Part shown: piece by piece, positions 1-8,388 of the stretch
Layout of the letters: every line of letters starts with the position of its first letter
How positions within the stretch are numbered: position 1 is the first letter of the stretch
Origin: CBFGRV01 sp965651265
GTDB lineage: Bacteria; Bacteroidota; Rhodothermia; Rhodothermales; VXPQ01
Assembly: GCA_965651265.1 (NCBI GenBank)
Contig: CBFGRV010000052.1
Location: forward strand, 1 to 21,175
DNA: 21,175 bases
Direction: 5' to 3'
Made by a program: the position numbers and the translations under genes
Notes under the pieces: model-generated
What the model was told of the DNA's origin: nothing
The model's database searches: none
What the model saw: only the letters and a program-made list of their open reading frames with translations

Positions 1-53
1 ATCGACCCTGGCCGCGACGTTGCTCCCGCACCGTCCTCCATCCTCATCCCACC

Positions 54-58
54 GGAGG
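54..58 (+). promoter_or_regulatory. Ribosome binding site deciding the first gene's start
   Basis: GGAGG lies 11 nt before the ATG at 70. An in-frame GTG at 58 overlaps this motif itself and so cannot be served by it. This favours the ATG at 70, which also places a signal peptide directly at the N-terminus. Confidence 0.6.
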
Positions 59-69
59 TGCACACACTC

Positions 70-1521
70 ATGCGCGTTCGATCCCTTGGCGTCATACTTA
101 CCATCCTGCCGCTTTGCGCCGCGGCACAACATCCCTCGAACCAACACCATTCTACGAGCAAGCTGGAAAGTCAGTGGAGTGCGCTCGGTGAGGGCACGAA
201 CAGCACCGTTCGCGTGCTGGCCCTCGACAAGACGGGCCGGCTTTACGCCGGCGGCGATTTTACGATGGCGGACGGAATCGTTGCGAACCGAATCGCCAGG
301 TGGGACGGCTCGGCATGGTCCGCCTTCAACAGCGACTCCGACCTCTCTATCACCGGGATCGCAGTGGATGATGCGGGCAACCTCTACGTCGGCGGCTGGA
401 TCGCCTTCCCCGACGGCCATTCGGGTACGGGCGTGGCCCGGTGGAATGGATCCGATTGGGAGCGGGTAGGAGACCTCGAAGGCTCGATCGCGTCCCTGGC
501 TCTCGACGAGCATGGAAACCTCTTCGCCGGCACCGCATCCTCGGCCAATGGTGAGGCCAGGGTGATGAAGTGGGATGGAGAATCGTGGACACAAATCGGA
601 GGATACTTCACCGGCGGACTGTACGGACCCGCCTGCAATGCGCTGGCATTCGACAGTCACGGCAATATCTACGCAGGGGGGACCTTCACGGCAGTCGAAG
701 AGCACCCGGCCGGCTTCGTCGCCCGATGGGATGGCTCGGCGTGGGAAGCACTCGGGGATGGATTGAGCAGCGAATCGATGGCGGCACCGGGCGTGCAAAC
801 CCTCGTCCTGGATGCGGCGGACGTGCTCTATGCCGGCGGAGACTTCAACAAGGCCGCCGGTGCTCCCGCCAATCAGGTGGCCCGATGGGATGGAACGGCG
901 TGGTCGCCCGTGGGGGACGGCTTGCCCGGCCTGATCGGCGCGCTCACCATCGACCCGGCGGGCACGCTCTACGCCGGCGGTATCTTTACCATATCGAGCG
1001 GGATCGGAATCAGCACCGGCATCGCACGATGGAACGGGAGCGGCTGGGAGGGCCTCGCCAATCAGATCGGAAACTCGGGAGTCATCGGCGCAGGTGTGGA
1101 AGCTCTGATCACCGACCCGGACGGGAATCTGTACCTCGGCGGCCACTTTTTATCCGTAGGGGCTTTGCCCGGCTTTGGGGATAATGTGCCTGCGAATCAC
1201 ATCGCGATGTGGAGCGGTGCGGCCTCGACAGCTCAAGAATTGATCGAGATCCCGCCACAAGCCTTCCGGCTCGCGGCGCCGTACCCGAACCCCTTCACCT
1301 CCCGAACGAGCATCCGACTGGATCTTGCCGGCTCTGATGACGTGACGGTAAAAGTCGTCGACGTGCTCGGCAGGGAGGTGGCGCGCCTGCATCAAGGCAC
1401 ACTTGCGCCGGGCACGCACGATTTCTGGTGGGATGCGGGAAGCGCGGCGTCGGGACAGTACACGATCTACGCGGCAGGACAAGCAGCGTCCACATCGCGC
1501 CGCGTCCTGCACGTAAAGTGA
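70..1521 (+). CDS. Secreted seven-bladed beta-propeller protein with T9SS sorting domain
   Basis: Predicted exported protein of 483 aa of unknown molecular function. The N-terminus (MRVRSLGVILTILPLCAAAQ) is a typical Sec signal peptide. The body holds seven repeats of about 45-60 residues, each with a D-x-x-G-x-L-Y-x-G-G strand followed by an A-R-W-D/N-G-S-x-W strand, as in NHL/kelch-like propellers. The first W-S-A-L-G-E-G strand, before repeat 1, matches the outer strand of the other blades, so the ring probably closes by N-to-C pairing. The last ~85 residues are a type A T9SS C-terminal domain (PYPNPF, then VLGREVARL and a GQYTIY strand), which implies export through the outer membrane and surface attachment or release. 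The sensor kinase follows 211 bp downstream on the same strand, but no coupling is evident. Architecture is secure; the ligand or role is not known. Confidence 0.9.
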   Translation: MRVRSLGVILTILPLCAAAQHPSNQHHSTSKLESQWSALGEGTNSTVRVLALDKTGRLYAGGDFTMADGIVANRIARWDGSAWSAFNSDSDLSITGIAVDDAGNLYVGGWIAFPDGHSGTGVARWNGSDWERVGDLEGSIASLALDEHGNLFAGTASSANGEARVMKWDGESWTQIGGYFTGGLYGPACNALAFDSHGNIYAGGTFTAVEEHPAGFVARWDGSAWEALGDGLSSESMAAPGVQTLVLDAADVLYAGGDFNKAAGAPANQVARWDGTAWSPVGDGLPGLIGALTIDPAGTLYAGGIFTISSGIGISTGIARWNGSGWEGLANQIGNSGVIGAGVEALITDPDGNLYLGGHFLSVGALPGFGDNVPANHIAMWSGAASTAQELIEIPPQAFRLAAPYPNPFTSRTSIRLDLAGSDDVTVKVVDVLGREVARLHQGTLAPGTHDFWWDAGSAASGQYTIYAAGQAASTSRRVLHVK

Positions 1522-1732
1522 CGAACCAGCAGAGAAGGATCCCACGACCGACAAGGAGGAATCGTCTCGACGGCTACGAATCGAAAGTCGTGGACTAGAA
1601 TCCGTCCAGAAATTATCATAGGGGATAACCTGAGATGCGCATCCGAGATCGTGGCCTCGGAAGCCGTAGTACGTGGTTCTTTCGTCGAGCGCAACGACAG
1701 GGCACTCCATTCCTTATCCTGGCAACCCGTCG

Positions 1733-4700
1733 ATGAAACGATGTAGTTTTCGTGGAACAGGGCCTGTTCCCTGTCTCCTGCTCTTTCTGCTGCCCTTTCT
1801 CGGGCAGTCCGCATTCGCACAGCAGGCACGATCTCACGAAGTCGGCCGCCCCTTCATCACCAACTACACGCCGGCCGACTACAACGCCAGCTTCCAGAAC
1901 TGGGCGATCGCTCAGGATGATCGTGGCATCATGTATTTCGGCAATAACAGCGGCGTTCTCGAATTTGACGGGGCGTCCTGGAGGCTGATCGAAGTTCCGA
2001 ATCGGACCGTCGTCCGATCCCTGATCAAAGGGCCGGATGGGAGGATCTGGGCCGGCGCCGTCGGCGATTTCGGCTATCTCGAGCAGGACAGCCTCGGCAT
2101 GATGCAGTTCGTGTCCATCGTTGACAAGATTCCCGAGGCCGATCGCGACTTTGCCGATGTGTGGCAAATGTCCGTTATGGGCGACGAGATTTTCTTTAAC
2201 GCAAGCAGCACCATCTTCCGCTGGGATGGTAATGCTATGCGGGTATATCCAGCCGGAGAAGCCAGTTTCCACGTGGGCGCGGTGGTCGACAGCGTTTACT
2301 ACGTGCGCCAGTGGGAGGTGGGCCTACTTCGGCTGGAGGGAGACGAGTTCCTTCTGGTGCCTGGCGGTGAGCAATTCGCGCAGGTCAGGGTCTACGTGAT
2401 GCTTCCGTTCGGCGACGGACGGGTTCTTCTCGGGGCGCGCGACCAGGGTCTCTTTCTATTGGATGAAACCGGTATACGGCCGTTCGCGACGGAAATCGAC
2501 GAAGAGCTGCGGCAGTCGTTTCTGTACGTTCCCGGTGCCGTGCTGCCCGGAGGACGCTTTGCACTCGGCACCTTTGATGGAGTCTACGTCATCGACCGGC
2601 AGGGACGGCTCGTCGAGCACATCAGCCGGGAGAGTGGGCTACGAGACAACATCATTCTGTACAGCTTTCTCGACGATGATAGCGCGCTCTGGCTCGGGCT
2701 CGACAACGGGCTGGCGAGGGTTGAAATCGACTCCCCGTTCTCGTACTTCGCCGCGGCCGATGGGCTAGACAGCAATGTGTTGTCGCTCGAACGGCATAAG
2801 GGTGCCCTGTACGTTGGTGCCTCAACAGGTCTGTACCGGTTGGATGGGGCAAGCCGTCGGTTCGTCGAAGTCAAAGGCGCCGGAACGCAGGTCTTCGATT
2901 TGCTTTCCGTCCAGGGCGACCTGATTGCGGCCTCTTTCGATGGCCTTTTCCTCATCGACGGCGATCAAGCAAGGGCCATTCGGCAGGTAGAGAGCGGTGG
3001 GGGCGTTTCGAACCGCCTGCACGTTTCGAAGCAGGACAGTAACGTGGTTTTTGCCTCGTCGACCGGTGACGGATTGGTGGCGATACGACGCCTGGGCGAT
3101 GGTCGGTGGGAGTCGGAGGGCCGTGTCCCGAACACCAGAATCGAGATCTGGTCCATTGCCGAGCCGGAGCCCGGCGTGCTGTGGCTTGGCACAACGGCGG
3201 GTGGTGTGCTGCGGGTGGAATTTCCTCAAACCACCGGAACGCTGGACCTCGAGTCGGCCGTGGTTACGCGCTTCGGGCTGGACCACGGGCTGCCTACAAC
3301 GTCGGCACAGGTTGCGGCGACCAGCCGGGACCTCATCTTCTTGACCAAGGACGGCCTGTTGCGATTCGATCCAGAGTCTGAGAGGTTCTTCCCGGACTCC
3401 ACCTCATTTCGCGGCGTGTCGATGGGCGGCGATCCCGAAGAGTGGGTGATCCAGGAGGCAGAGGACGGTCGCGTTTGGGTGAGCTTCGGTAGGGAGACCG
3501 CCGTTGCCATTCGACAGGCCGATGGATCGTATCTCGCCGAAGCGGCTACCTTCCGCCGCTTCGCAGGGCGCAACGCAGCCACATTGCATCCTGACGCCGA
3601 CGGAACGCTGTGGCTCAGCGGCATGGACAGACTCATCCGTGTCGACCTCAATGCGCTGAGAGATCAGGCCGGCGTCTTCCCTACACTGATTCGGCGGGTC
3701 GTGACCTCGGACGACCGGCTGCTATTCGGTGGAACGGGCGCGCCATCGCCCCTCGAGTTGCCTCCTAGCGAGAGGGCGATCCGATTCGAATTTGCCGCGC
3801 CGCGATACATGGAGGGTGGGCGGACGGAGTACCAGGTGATGCTGGATGGCTTCGATGAACATCCCTCGGCCTGGACACGAGAGATCGCCAAGGAATACAC
3901 CAACCTTCCGCCCGGTTCGTATACGTTCCGCGTGCGAGCCCGGGATGCGAACGGCATTGAGGGGACCGAGGCCGTCTACCCGTTCCGAATCCTTGCGCCC
4001 TGGTATCAAACGCCGTGGGCCTTCTTGTTGTACCTTCTGGCTGCGGGCGCGTTGGTGTTCGGCGTCGTACGCGCCCGCACGCACCAGCTCAAAATGCGCA
4101 GCCGCGAACTGGAGCAGATCGTCCAGGATCGCACCGCCGAACTGGAACAGCGTGTCGACGAACTCGACATGGTGAACCGCATCAGTCGCGCACTGGTCGC
4201 GCAGCTCGATTTCGACCCGCTGGTCAACCTCGTCGGCGAGCGGATGCGAGAGCTCTTCCAAGCCGATGTCGCCTATGTAGCGACCCTAGATCGGGAGGCG
4301 GGGATGATCCACTTTCCCTATGTCTACGGCGACAACCTCAAGCCCATGAAGCTGGGCGCCGGACTTACGTCCAGGATCATCCAGACCGGCGAACCGCTTC
4401 TCATCAACGAGGATGTGTCCGGCAAGTACAAGCAGCTGGGACTGGACGAGGTCGGCTCTTCGGTCGCCTCGTATCTGGGCGTGCCGATCACGGTCCGGAA
4501 TGAATCCATCGGGGTGATCAGCGTGCAGAGCCGGACCGAGAAGGATCGGTTCGGGCAAGACGACCTCCGTCTTCTGACCACCATCGCCGCCAATGTCGGT
4601 GTTGCGCTTCAAAATGCGGAGGCATATCGCAACCTGGCCGAGGCCCACCGCCACCTCGCTGAGGCGCTCGACGAGCTGAAGTCGACCCAGGCACAACTCG

Positions 4701-5518
4701 TCCACCAGGAGAAACTCGCGAGCCTCGGTGCATTGACGGCCGGGATCGCTCACGAAATCAAGAATCCGCTCAATTTCGTGAACAACTTCGCCAGCCTGAA
4801 CAGGGAGCTCGTCGACGAGCTCGAGGCCGCCCTGGGCGACGATTCATCCGAAGTGCGTGCCATCCTGGCGGATTTGCGCATCAACGGCGACAAGATCGAA
4901 GAGCACGGACGGCGCGCCGATGCGATCGTCCGGAGCATGCTGGACCACTCGCGAGGCGCATCGGGACAGCGGCGATCGGTCGATCTGAACACGCTGGTAG
5001 ATGAATATGTGGGCCTGGCCTACCACGGCAAGCGCGCGCAATCGGCGGACTTCACCGTGCGGCTGGAGCGGGACTATGACGAGAGTGTCGGAGAGGTGAC
5101 CCTCGTGCCCCAGGAAATCGGCCGCGTGATCGTCAACATCCTGGGGAACGCCTTCGACGCGGTCCAGGAGCACCACGAGCAATCCAGCGGAGACGGGGAT
5201 GGGCAGTATACGCCGACAGTGCGCGTCCAAACGCGGCGCATCGACGGATCGTGCATCATTCGCGTCGAGGATAACGGACCGGGCATTCCCGAGGACCTCC
5301 GGCAGCGGATTTTCGAGCCATTCTTCACCACAAAGCCCGCGGGTTCGGGCACGGGCCTCGGCCTTTCGCTGAGCCATGAGATCGTGACGCAGGGGCACGG
5401 CGGCACGCTGACCGTGGAGAGCGACGGCCGAGCCGGCGCCGCCTTCGTCATCACGCTTCCTGTCGTTCACGAAGCTACGGCAAACGCGGACGCGGACGCG
5501 GACGCAGTCAAGGAGTGA
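1733..5518 (+). CDS. Propeller-type sensor histidine kinase (Reg_prop, Y_Y_Y, GAF, HisKA, HATPase_c)
   Basis: Membrane sensor kinase of 1261 aa. The ATG at 1733 is preferred over a GTG at 1673 because it starts a signal peptide (MKRCSFRGTGPVPCLLLFLL, cleaved near SAFAQQ), although no Shine-Dalgarno is visible. Residues ~30-670 form periplasmic two-component propeller repeats (W-x-G-x-x-x-G-L-x-R type). Residues ~680-755 are a Y_Y_Y domain (Y-Q-V-M-L-D-G-F-D, then L-P-P-G-S-Y-T-F-R-V-R-A-R-D). A transmembrane helix spans ~762-780. The cytoplasmic part has a coiled coil, a GAF domain at ~830-965, a second coiled coil, HisKA with phosphoacceptor His1007 in HEIKNPLNFVNNF, and HATPase_c with N-box Asn1139, DNGPGI from Asp1180 and the G-T-G-L-G-L-S-L box. 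All catalytic boxes look intact. It lacks the receiver and AraC-type output domains of hybrid HTCS regulators, and no response regulator lies in the window. It should act through a partner encoded elsewhere. Confidence 0.95.
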   Translation: MKRCSFRGTGPVPCLLLFLLPFLGQSAFAQQARSHEVGRPFITNYTPADYNASFQNWAIAQDDRGIMYFGNNSGVLEFDGASWRLIEVPNRTVVRSLIKGPDGRIWAGAVGDFGYLEQDSLGMMQFVSIVDKIPEADRDFADVWQMSVMGDEIFFNASSTIFRWDGNAMRVYPAGEASFHVGAVVDSVYYVRQWEVGLLRLEGDEFLLVPGGEQFAQVRVYVMLPFGDGRVLLGARDQGLFLLDETGIRPFATEIDEELRQSFLYVPGAVLPGGRFALGTFDGVYVIDRQGRLVEHISRESGLRDNIILYSFLDDDSALWLGLDNGLARVEIDSPFSYFAAADGLDSNVLSLERHKGALYVGASTGLYRLDGASRRFVEVKGAGTQVFDLLSVQGDLIAASFDGLFLIDGDQARAIRQVESGGGVSNRLHVSKQDSNVVFASSTGDGLVAIRRLGDGRWESEGRVPNTRIEIWSIAEPEPGVLWLGTTAGGVLRVEFPQTTGTLDLESAVVTRFGLDHGLPTTSAQVAATSRDLIFLTKDGLLRFDPESERFFPDSTSFRGVSMGGDPEEWVIQEAEDGRVWVSFGRETAVAIRQADGSYLAEAATFRRFAGRNAATLHPDADGTLWLSGMDRLIRVDLNALRDQAGVFPTLIRRVVTSDDRLLFGGTGAPSPLELPPSERAIRFEFAAPRYMEGGRTEYQVMLDGFDEHPSAWTREIAKEYTNLPPGSYTFRVRARDANGIEGTEAVYPFRILAPWYQTPWAFLLYLLAAGALVFGVVRARTHQLKMRSRELEQIVQDRTAELEQRVDELDMVNRISRALVAQLDFDPLVNLVGERMRELFQADVAYVATLDREAGMIHFPYVYGDNLKPMKLGAGLTSRIIQTGEPLLINEDVSGKYKQLGLDEVGSSVASYLGVPITVRNESIGVISVQSRTEKDRFGQDDLRLLTTIAANVGVALQNAEAYRNLAEAHRHLAEALDELKSTQAQLVHQEKLASLGALTAGIAHEIKNPLNFVNNFASLNRELVDELEAALGDDSSEVRAILADLRINGDKIEEHGRRADAIVRSMLDHSRGASGQRRSVDLNTLVDEYVGLAYHGKRAQSADFTVRLERDYDESVGEVTLVPQEIGRVIVNILGNAFDAVQEHHEQSSGDGDGQYTPTVRVQTRRIDGSCIIRVEDNGPGIPEDLRQRIFEPFFTTKPAGSGTGLGLSLSHEIVTQGHGGTLTVESDGRAGAAFVITLPVVHEATANADADADAVKE
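5484..5505 (+). repeat. Hexanucleotide tandem repeat at the kinase C-terminus
   Basis: The unit ACGCGG occurs three times in a row plus a partial copy. It encodes an alternating Ala-Asp tail just before the kinase stop codon. Copy-number change would keep the frame and only lengthen or shorten this tail. Confidence 0.75.
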
Positions 5519-5664
5519 GAAGCGCGATGGTGTGCCGGATGGCGGCCTGACGTTGCGTCGGGAAGCGGGGTGGCATGAATTTTTCAGCCCCCGGATAGTG
5601 TAGGCGCAGATGAGGCTGTGCGGACATTCCGACAGGTCATCCGCGTGACAACCACGAGGATGTC

Positions 5665-6696
5665 ATGCTTATTGACGTTGCAGGGGATACACGTGACGAC
5701 GGGCTGCACCATCCACCCGGCGGGTTGACGGACCCCGTCTCCGCCGACGCACGCCAAGGTTCGGAATCCGATCAGCACTTGCTGGATGCCTACTCAGAGG
5801 CAGTGGTCCACGCGGTGGAGACGGTCGGACCGGCCGTCGTGAGTATCGACATCGCCCGTGGACGCAGGCAGCGGGGCGGCAGTGGATCCGGATTCGTTTT
5901 CACGCCGGATGGTTTTTTGCTAACGAACAGCCACGTCGCACACGGCGCCTCGCGCATCCACGTCCAGTTTGCCGATGGCCGGCAGTACCCGGCGCAGCTC
6001 GTGGGCGACGACCCCGATACGGACCTTGCCGTGCTTCGGATCGATGCCCCCGACCTCGCGCATGTGGAATTGGGGGATTCCAGCCGACTCCGCGTGGGAC
6101 AGCTGGCCATCGCGATCGGAAATCCGTTAGGCTTTCAGCACTCGGTGACGGCCGGGGTCGTGAGTGGGCTCGGCAGATCCCTGCGGTCACGAACCGGCCG
6201 GCTGATGGATGACGTCATCCAGACGGATGCCGCTTTAAATCCCGGCAACTCGGGAGGGCCGCTGGTGGACAGCCGCGGGCGCGTCATCGGCATCAACACG
6301 ATGATGATCATGCCGGCGCAGGGGCTGAGTTTTGCGGTGGCCATCAACACGGCCAAGCTCATCTCGGGCCAGCTCATTCAGAAGGGCCGCGTGCGGCGCG
6401 CCTACATCGGTGTCGTCGGTCAGACGGTCGAGCTGCCGGAACGCCTCGTTCGGGCGCACGAGCTCGAAGAGAGCGGGGGTGTCCTCGTGATGGAAGTTGC
6501 CGAGGAGGGTCCCGGTGCGCGCGGCGGCCTGCAGAAGGGAGACATTCTGATCGGCTCGGGCGGGCGACGTCTCGCAGGCATCGACGACCTGCTGGCCCTG
6601 CTGACGGAGGAGACCATCGGCGAAGTCCTCGCCCTGCGGATCATCCGCGGGGAAGAGGAACGCTTCGTCGTCGTGATCCCGGAGGAGCGCCACTGA
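5665..6696 (+). CDS. HtrA/DegP-family trypsin-like serine protease with one PDZ domain, no signal peptide
   Basis: S1C-family protease of 343 aa. The catalytic triad is visible as His90 (TNSHV), Asp120 (TDLAVLR) and Ser196 (GNSGGPL). A single PDZ domain follows at ~255-335 (V-L-V-M-E-V-A-E-E-G-P-G-A-R-G-G-L-Q-K-G-D-I-L). The start is the ATG at 5665, preceded by GAGG at 5656-5659. The first ~45 residues are polar, with no signal peptide or membrane helix, unlike periplasmic DegP/DegQ. The protein matches the soluble family branch that begins directly with a D-A-Y-S-x-A-V-V helix, so cytoplasmic action is the simplest reading. It lies 146 bp after the sensor kinase on the same strand; co-transcription is possible but unproven. 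Expected role is degradation or quality control of damaged proteins. The substrate is unknown. Confidence 0.93.
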   Translation: MLIDVAGDTRDDGLHHPPGGLTDPVSADARQGSESDQHLLDAYSEAVVHAVETVGPAVVSIDIARGRRQRGGSGSGFVFTPDGFLLTNSHVAHGASRIHVQFADGRQYPAQLVGDDPDTDLAVLRIDAPDLAHVELGDSSRLRVGQLAIAIGNPLGFQHSVTAGVVSGLGRSLRSRTGRLMDDVIQTDAALNPGNSGGPLVDSRGRVIGINTMMIMPAQGLSFAVAINTAKLISGQLIQKGRVRRAYIGVVGQTVELPERLVRAHELEESGGVLVMEVAEEGPGARGGLQKGDILIGSGGRRLAGIDDLLALLTEETIGEVLALRIIRGEEERFVVVIPEERH

Positions 6697-6775
6697 GGGA
6701 AGGCGCATGCCGTCTCATGGGGTATGTTGTGATGATGTATTCTTTCAATGATGTAGTGTCTTGCATTCAATCAGT

Positions 6776-7960
6776 TCAATCTGAGGAACCGTTCGGGACA
6801 TCCTCCATCAACCAATCCAGACTGAACTTGACGAATGCGACTTTAGCGTATTCGTCCTTCTCGAAAAGGAGGCCGATCGTGCCATCGTCGAGCTCGGTCA
6901 AGGTCGAATAGGCGGAAGGACCCGGGTAGATGACCCGGTCGGCGCTCCACGTCGCACCGTCGTCGAAGCTGGCGCGGACAGTTAGATTCTCGCGGCGAGT
7001 GGATGAAGCCGGGTTCGAGAAGAGGAGGACGTGCCCGTCCTTCGCGCTGCCATCCTCCATTTGCAGACGATCTGAGGTCTCCGTGCGCGGCCGGCCAACG
7101 TCATCCGCGGCGTCCCGCATCCGGAAGGCGAGGAGGCCGGCGTTCGCCGCCGGGTCGATCAGCACGGAATCGGGCTGCGATTCCCACGTCCTCCCGCGAT
7201 CGGACGAGATGCGGACGTAGCGAACGCCGGCGCCGTTCACGCGGCTGTTGATCATCCAGCGCCCATCCGAGAGCTCAACGATCTTCGACTCGTCCGCCGG
7301 CCGCACGGGGACATCCAACCGAAACCAGGACGCACCGTGCTCCTCGCTGCTGAAGACGAATACGCCCTCCTCGAGGTGGACGAGCGTATGCAGCAGCGCG
7401 CCCGAGCGGGTCTGGGTGCCGCGGCCGGATGTAATGAAGACGAAATCATCGCGCCATTCGGGGCGGAGAATCTGGTGGCTGATGTCCGTCGGGCCGATCC
7501 ACGTCCGGCCGTTGTCGGTGCTGGAAAGGACGTGCATCCGATATCTGCCCGGCGCCGCGTCGAGATCCATGTAGTTGTAGAACAGGAAGATCGTGCCCGT
7601 GACCTCGTTCACGATCATCGACGGGTCGGAGGCGGAGCGCCCGTCGGGGAAGTCCGCGACCGTTTCGATCGCCGACCACGTGGCTCCGCCGTCGATGCTG
7701 CGGCGGATGACGATGTTGATGTCGCGGTTGTCTCGCAGGTCGGCACAGGAGGAGACGCGTTCATCGACGGCCGCGATGAGATCGCCGTTCGGCGCGGTGA
7801 CGAGGGCAGGGATCCGGTAGCAGGCGACGCCTTCACGGATCGATGCATCAAAAAGAACGTGATGCGATAGCCCCTTGGAGAACTCCTGGTGCGGCTGCGC
7901 GGCGAGATCGGTAGCACAGATCGCCAGGCATATGCCGGCCATCATCATCCAGGCTCGCAT
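6776..7960 (-). CDS. GH33 exo-alpha-sialidase
   Basis: Secreted sialidase of 394 aa that should hydrolyse terminal alpha-linked sialic (nonulosonic) acids. The signal peptide is at residues 1-21 (MRAWMMMAGICLAICATDLA). The RIP motif gives Arg49 of the arginine triad. Four good Asp boxes occur at ~88-95 (SIDGGATW), 147-154 (STDNGRTW), 252-259 and 331-338 (SFDDGATW), with a degenerate one at ~205-212. Further expected active-site residues are Glu224 (E-S-K-I-V-E-L), Arg240 (N-S-R), an Arg at 322/323 (R-E-N-L-T) and Tyr351 (A-Y-S-T-L-T-E-L). The acid Asp is probably in A-D-L-R-D near residue 74. The set looks complete, so an active enzyme is likely. It starts 4 bp after the stop of the upstream coiled-coil gene, so the two are probably co-transcribed. 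No lyase, epimerase or transporter for sialic acid is nearby. Confidence 0.93.
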   Translation of the reverse strand: MRAWMMMAGICLAICATDLAAQPHQEFSKGLSHHVLFDASIREGVACYRIPALVTAPNGDLIAAVDERVSSCADLRDNRDINIVIRRSIDGGATWSAIETVADFPDGRSASDPSMIVNEVTGTIFLFYNYMDLDAAPGRYRMHVLSSTDNGRTWIGPTDISHQILRPEWRDDFVFITSGRGTQTRSGALLHTLVHLEEGVFVFSSEEHGASWFRLDVPVRPADESKIVELSDGRWMINSRVNGAGVRYVRISSDRGRTWESQPDSVLIDPAANAGLLAFRMRDAADDVGRPRTETSDRLQMEDGSAKDGHVLLFSNPASSTRRENLTVRASFDDGATWSADRVIYPGPSAYSTLTELDDGTIGLLFEKDEYAKVAFVKFSLDWLMEDVPNGSSD

Positions 7961-7964
7961 GCGC

Positions 7965-8384
7965 TCAGCCCACGATGATGTTCAGCGCTGTTCCGACCGT
8001 AACGATCAGGCCCACCAGGCCAACGATCTTCCAGGTCAGTTCCGATTGCATGTCGGAGAGTTTTCGATCGATCCTCTCTTCGAGTGCACCGGATTGAATT
8101 CCCGCACGCTCCTCGAAGGCGTCTAATCGCTGCTCCATGCGCGCTTCGAACGCCTCGAATCTTTGGTCTGTGCGCGCTTCGAACGCCTCGAATCTTTGGT
8201 CTGTGCGCTCTTCGAAATGGTCGAATCGTTGGTCGATGCGCTTCTCGAACGAGATCATGCGATCCTCCAATCGCAGGATTTCACTTCGAGTCGCCATCTC
8301 CTCGAGAATGTGGGAGAGCGCCGTCGCCTGAGCTTCGTTCATCTCCGCGCGCTGCAGGTAGTCCTGGATGATCTGCCGCTTCAT
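7965..8384 (-). CDS. Small hendecad coiled-coil protein with C-terminal membrane anchor (DUF1640/CCDC90-like), copy 1
   Basis: Protein of 139 aa. The start is the ATG at 8384, preceded by GGAGAG four nt upstream; a longer upstream reading frame has no such support. Residues 1-37 form a helical head (MKRQIIQDYLQRAEMNEAQA). Residues ~38-103 are six 11-residue repeats of the R-T-D-Q-R-F-E-A-F-E-A type. Residues ~113-139 form a hydrophobic anchor (KIVGLVGLIVTVGTALNIIV). This head, neck, stalk and tail-anchor plan resembles bacterial DUF1640/CCDC90-like proteins, an assignment made from memory of that architecture. It is paralogous to the protein at 14267-14698. Likely an oligomeric coiled coil fixed to the inner membrane. 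The sialidase follows after 4 bp. Function unknown; a phage XhlA-like protein is a less likely alternative. Confidence 0.85.
   Translation of the reverse strand: MKRQIIQDYLQRAEMNEAQATALSHILEEMATRSEILRLEDRMISFEKRIDQRFDHFEERTDQRFEAFEARTDQRFEAFEARMEQRLDAFEERAGIQSGALEERIDRKLSDMQSELTWKIVGLVGLIVTVGTALNIIVG
8075..8272 (-). repeat. 33-bp tandem repeats, six units, coding the stalk of coiled-coil copy 1
   Basis: Six contiguous 33-bp units (starts 8075, 8108, 8141, 8174, 8207, 8240), each coding 11 residues. The units at 8141-8173 and 8174-8206 are identical at all 33 positions. The outer units are diverged but keep the period. In-frame gain or loss of units would change stalk length without a frameshift. 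Confidence 0.9.
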
Positions 8385-8388
8385 GGTA

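Noticed and set aside
8075..8272. Regular 33-bp repeats considered as a CRISPR array
   Set aside because: Units are directly contiguous with no unique spacers, and the period is in frame with an 11-residue protein repeat.
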